A DNA stretch of 64,000 nucleotides, taken from the NCBI GenBank assembly GCA_030762175.1, contig CM060843.1, positions 111,135,869 through 111,199,868 of the forward strand. Reading direction: 5' to 3'. This document shows, one piece after another, positions 59,891-64,000 of the stretch. The notes below the pieces were generated by a model. That model searched no databases, was not told the origin of the DNA, and saw only the letters and a list, made by a program, of their open reading frames with translations. The translations under genes were made by a program, and so were the position numbers. The stretch comes from Metallyticus violacea. Its lineage: Eukaryota; Arthropoda; Insecta; Mantodea; Metallyticidae. Within the stretch, counting starts at the first letter, position 1; every line of letters begins with the position of its first letter.

Positions 59891-60147
59891 AATAATGCTT
59901 AACGCCCGTTTTAACTACTGAGGCACCACATGCGGTGGACACTGGTGATTCATGAGATGAAATGATAAAGTGGAAAATGATTTTTTAAGGAAACCTTCCA
60001 AGCCTAAGTTTAGGATATCTCCCCGGCATTTGCCATTTATGAGCACTAAGGAAAACGTGAAAAAAAACCTCAGTCAGGGAGGTTAGTCCTGGTGAGTTTC
60101 GAACCCCAGATCTCCCGCTCACGAGTGCGTGCCTTACCGACCTCGAC
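59891..60147 (-). mobile_element. SINE-A copy 12
   Basis: Minus strand; body and 3' end well kept; head ends at GGTCGAGGTCGGTAAGGCAC, so the first ~10 bases are lost or diverged. The B box is GGTTCGAAACTC. Confidence 0.92.
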
Positions 60148-61134
60148 CTAAATTACCTGATTATAAATACTAGAACGTAGAAATTTGTTTAAATAATTGG
60201 AATCACTGAGAACTTTGAACGTAAAGCATGAATTTAATTTGTGTAAACAATTTCCAGTTCCCTATTATCTCCTTTTATTTAACTTCCCTTAACTCTACCT
60301 TAACTTTCAGGTTTTTCTGCTTTTACAGAATATAAAGTTATTAATGACGCTGATTCCACACTCTGCACCGTTTTGCGGAATGACGTTTGTTGCGGTGGGG
60401 CTGTCGGGTCTCCGCTACTTATTTTCTTATTATACTGCTGTAATTATTTTTATTTTGAGAGTTGCATTTATTTATATATAAAGTATGTACTGAAAAAACG
60501 TAACAGTGTTATTTCCTTTGGGTGTGTGTTTCAACAACAAAACTTGTATTTCATATAAGTAGAGATGTCACTGGTGCTCTTCTTTGTAGTCGTTTTGACA
60601 GTAAATTTAGGGCTCGAGGTACGAAGATAACTTTTCCTGAAAAAATGTTTCCTTTCAATTTAGAATTAATGCCTACAACATTCAGGATAAAAAAATTCAT
60701 TGGCCATATTTTTATTGGTCTGATCAATTTTTATATAGAGCACGATTTATCTACATACATCATTTCCAAATTAGGTGTCATAATGTAGTGTAATTTCAGA
60801 TTTTTCTCTGCAATGTTTGAACCCTGATTTGTCTTAATAAGTATATATAAAGGAGGGCCTTTTTAGGAGTAAATGAAACAAAAGTTTCATTTTTTTTTAA
60901 ATCCACATACACTTGCATATTTGATGACCTTTTTGAGGGGCCGTCCATATATTTTCTTTCGTATTATGCTTACTTCGTTTCTGTAAATGGCGGACGTCAT
61001 CCTCGTGTCTGTTGATGAACTTCAATGGTCGGGTGCTAAGCTAAATTAAAGGGCGTTTCATTTCATATTTTATCATTTATTTGCTATGTTACACACACAC
61101 TACAGCTAGGCGTCTTCTTCCTCCCCTCTTTGCA
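60148..61134. other. unannotated stretch
   Basis: Short frames at 60373-60558 and 60522-60788 have no recognised motif. The last bases contain a strong plus-strand splice-acceptor-like tract (see next entry). Confidence 0.4.
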
Positions 61135-61435
61135 GATTTCTGGAGTGATTAACTTCGTTTCTATATTTAGACGTGTAGTGGCAAGTTGTCTTCTGGACTC
61201 TCCCGATAGTGTTCGTTGCCCACACATACACAAGGGACTCTGCTACTATTCAAATTTTAGACATACCACTTTCTGTGTCACTAGCCATGGTTCCTTTCCT
61301 CCTTACCCTGGAGGGATAAACACAAATACCTTAGAGTTTCTCATCCTCACTAATGCGGGGATAGCTCTGGAAGGTATTCCGTTAGTAGAATCCAAAGGCA
61401 ATTCCATCTGCCGCAACTCACACCAGCATCTCTAG
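61135..61435 (+). other. candidate exon of unknown function
   Basis: TCTTCTTCCTCCCCTCTTTG followed by CAG at 61132-61134 is an excellent 3' splice site (polypyrimidine tract plus AG). The frame after it stays open for about 100 codons to TAG at 61433-61435. The translated sequence (for example GGINTNTLEFLILTNAGIAL) is not one I recognise and has no membrane or zinc-finger pattern. Base composition is more even than the flanks. It may be a real terminal exon or a chance frame. Confidence 0.25.
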
Positions 61436-61443
61436 AGTTTCAT

Positions 61444-61535
61444 TAGAGTACACACACACAAAACTCTCACTCTCTCTTTCTGTCCTCTATTCCATCCCAG
61501 TCGCCCAACACACTCTCTCTCTCTATCTTTGTGTC
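61444..61535. repeat. CA/CT-rich low-complexity tract
   Basis: Short CA and CT dinucleotide runs, including ACACACACA and CTCTCTCTCTCTAT. Confidence 0.7.
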
Positions 61536-62930
61536 ACCTTTAAGACTTTAAGCTCTCAACTCAGTCTTCTCATTACAGTAAGAGTTTGAGGATTTCAGCT
61601 CTCGTGGTTTGACCCTCAAGTTTCTTCCCTGCCAAGCCAGATTGAGGCTAACTTTGTTAATTAATGAAGCATTTCAAGATCCGACTGAAACGGATATCAC
61701 TTTTCATACGTATTTGATATGAAATGTGTTGAGTTCACGTCCTATCTCAACACCAATGCTTCAGCACACATACAACAGATGTTATCATAATTATAAAAGT
61801 GTGCCTAAAAGTGATAAAATTGAAAGAGTAACTTGATAGCATGTTAAACTTAAGAGTGAACTGATGAATTGTGAAACTCAATTAGCATGCTTTCAAATTC
61901 TATGCCTCATCTAGTATTTCTTCTATTTCCTTTAAAAATTAAAAGCTTCCTTAGAGGAGATATCTAACATTTGCTTTTCCTTCCTTTATAGGATAGTTTC
62001 TAGATCTACATTTCATTTCCTTAGATGGAATAACCGTTTTAAGTCTGAAATTTAAAATAAAGAAAGAAATTATAAACTTAAGTGTAATCCAAATTATATG
62101 CGAGTATTACTATGAAAGTAAAATGGAAATAATTGGGATTATATTACAAAAACCAGAGGAAGTATTAAAATAATTGAAATAGAAAGATGGCTAATATAAA
62201 CAATATTCATAGGCAAGGCTAGTTCGTAAACTTAGAGTTTTACATTTTATAAATAATTCTAGTAAACCAATGAAAATTGAGATAAGTGGCCATTAACTAT
62301 ACTTTATTATTAAAAAAATTGCAAAGAACTGAGCAATAAACAGTATAAATGCAAGGTATGGAATGCATTAAAACTTTTAACTTGTAAATTAAAAAACACA
62401 ACGATAAAGGTAATTCTTAGTAGAGAGAAATAAGCCAGGAAGACTTAGTATAAATAACGTGATTACATTAAAATAATTCGTCAACAAAATAAGAAGAATG
62501 TAGATAGAATTTCGTGAAATTATTAAAGCATTTGATAAAATATCCAGGGCAAAACTATCTACAACTTTGAGAGAATATGAATTCAAGAAAAAGCTGACAT
62601 AATATTTTAAGAATTTTTGTTATTAAAATAAGAAATAAATCAAGCAACAATTATTTGAAAATTAATCAAGATATAAATCGATGCTGTGGTCAAGTAAAGG
62701 AAAACTTTCTGAAATTGAATACTTTTTCTATGGGATTAAGTGTGATTGTTGTAAGAATTCTTGATATTAAGTATCATTCTGGATAGAAAGTCTTGTTTCT
62801 GACTATTTTACCTCACGAACGTATCGTATGGAGTTAATGAAAAATTGCAGAGGGAGAACCAAATTTTATAATGACCCTTAAGCATGGAGTAAATTATACA
62901 TAAATCCTTGAATTAAAGAGTTTGAAACAA
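61536..62930. other. unannotated AT-rich stretch
   Basis: No gene or repeat recognised. The last 11 bases (62920-62930) are the left target duplication of SINE-B copy 9. Confidence 0.45.
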
Positions 62931-63166
62931 TTTTGATTTGTTTTATTTACGGACGCTCTTTAACATCTCAGGTCGTCAGCGTCTCGTTCAATTTAGGGCG
63001 TGATAAACGACCGATCAACTTTGCTCAGAAGCCTTTTTTCAGGCTTGAGGTTCTTTATCATACCGTAAATGTACGACACAGGACCCACGGCTTTAGTTCC
63101 CTTCCGAAACCCGCGATTTTGGGTTTAAGAGGCAAGTATAGTTACCACTACACCACCAGGACCGAC
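62931..63166 (-). mobile_element. SINE-B copy 9 with internal deletion and TSD
   Basis: Minus strand; head GTCGGTCCTGGTGGTGTAGT with good A box, then a deletion joins GGGTTTCGGAAGG directly, removing the second half of the tRNA head and the following linker (about 50 bases). The 3' part is complete. It is flanked by GTTTGAAACAA (62920-62930) and GTTTGGAACAA (63167-63177), 11 bases with one mismatch. Confidence 0.94.
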
Positions 63167-63177
63167 GTTTGGAACAA

Positions 63178-64000
63178 ACCAATAATATTTAATTATGGCA
63201 TTATGCAGACAGCTTAGATTTTTTAATACTTCCTTAAATTCTATGGTATATAGAAAATTCTGTAATAGTAGCTGATTTCTCCCATAAGTAAACCCGCCAT
63301 TAAAAGATATTCGTATTTAATAATGTTACCTCAACATCGATGGGCCTTACTCCTAAATGAACATTAAAAAGTCGAAATAGTAGCTACTCCAACTGTATAT
63401 AACAATCAAATATACGTTTTTATCATCTACAATTACACAGTATTTGAATCAACCGTACTGTTGAGTTACTATTTGATGAAAAACTATATCATTTCAGTTT
63501 TTTATTTAAATTTATTGAAAGTGTTAAGAAAAATAAAAAATGCAAGGGGTCTCCACTTATCTGGCCCAGAATATTTTAGGTGTACTTCCTTACTATTACA
63601 TATTTTTTTAACAATGATGACTTTATACTAACCCTTTATCTTAATTCTGAATAATTAAATAAAGTACAAAAATTTCACCTTGATTGCATCAACCTTCGGT
63701 CCTCGGTTCATTAGCAGTAGTCTACTGGAATTCTAGGGGTCCACGCTCCGACCCAACCCAGGGGATTAAAATAAAACATTTCAATTACTCTATCTATATC
63801 ATTATTTTATCAGCTAGCTGCAGTTTCTACACAGTACTAATTATTTTATTTCTCAAACATCACTACAATGAAATTTGAAATTTATAAATGGCTAAGAAAT
63901 ATTAACGGAGCCTCCATCTATTTTAAGGAGTGACGGCTCACAATTACAATTGTTGAAACAATAATACATTTATACTAACATCTTTACTTTAATTTTGGTT
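63178..64000. other. unannotated AT-rich stretch
   Basis: No gene or repeat recognised up to the end of the window. Confidence 0.45.

Noticed and set aside
1..64000. CRISPR arrays, bacterial operons, prophage or rRNA
   Set aside because: No regularly spaced repeats, no ribosome-binding-site-led gene runs and no rRNA words; the sequence is eukaryotic repeat-rich DNA.

Overview
This window looks like intergenic or deep intronic DNA from a large, AT-rich animal genome. It is most likely an insect; a polyneopteran such as a cockroach, termite or stick insect would fit, but that is a guess from the repeat types. No complete host gene is visible on either strand. The open frames are short. Those whose protein I recognise belong to decayed transposons, and many others are shadows of repeats. 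There is no rRNA, CRISPR array or bacterial-type operon. The tRNA-like sequences are all heads of SINEs, with A and B boxes, not functional tRNA genes.

The recognisable content is mobile DNA. (1) SINE-A has a Ser/Leu-tRNA-like head and about 270 bp; twelve copies or fragments lie near 0.8, 6.2, 14.4, 21.4, 23.6, 32.1, 33.5, 35.2, 36.0, 50.6, 59.1 and 59.9 kb. (2) SINE-B has a head whose 7-bp acceptor stem is still paired; nine copies or fragments lie near 3.0, 10.8, 28.8, 31.3, 37.1, 50.8, 53.3, 56.0 and 62.9 kb, several with target-site duplications. (3) Further tRNA-like SINE families lie near 4.2, 43.9 and 44.7 kb, with a weaker one near 6.1 kb. (4) Three mariner families are present. Family 1 (D,D34D) occurs at 8.2, 24.2, 30.9 and 54.9 kb, and the last copy carries a SINE-B. 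Two older single remnants lie at 23.0 and 58.0 kb. (5) A Tc1-like family with CAGAGGGTGCC ends and TA target sites has three internally deleted copies at 15.3, 19.6 and 52.2 kb. (6) Non-LTR retrotransposon pieces lie at 14.8 kb (reverse transcriptase), 16.4 kb (C-terminal region) and 41.2 kb (C-terminus and 3' tail). (7) A candidate solo LTR lies at 12.75-13.70 kb and contains a heat-shock-element-like motif. (8) A 133-bp foldback lies at 26.2 kb.

Microsatellites ((TA)n, (AAT)n, (AAG)n, (CTTT)n, G runs) are scattered throughout. The non-repeat DNA is mostly featureless. Somewhat GC-richer islands near 6.9-7.2, 27.0-27.6, 47.1-48.0 and 61.1-61.5 kb are the best places to look for host regulatory DNA or an exon.

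The most interesting structures are the SINE-B inserted just beside the B box of a SINE-A at 50.6-51.2 kb, which puts two tRNA-type promoters in series on one strand, and the LTR candidate with a perfect three-unit heat-shock motif. I found no convincing new multi-gene system.
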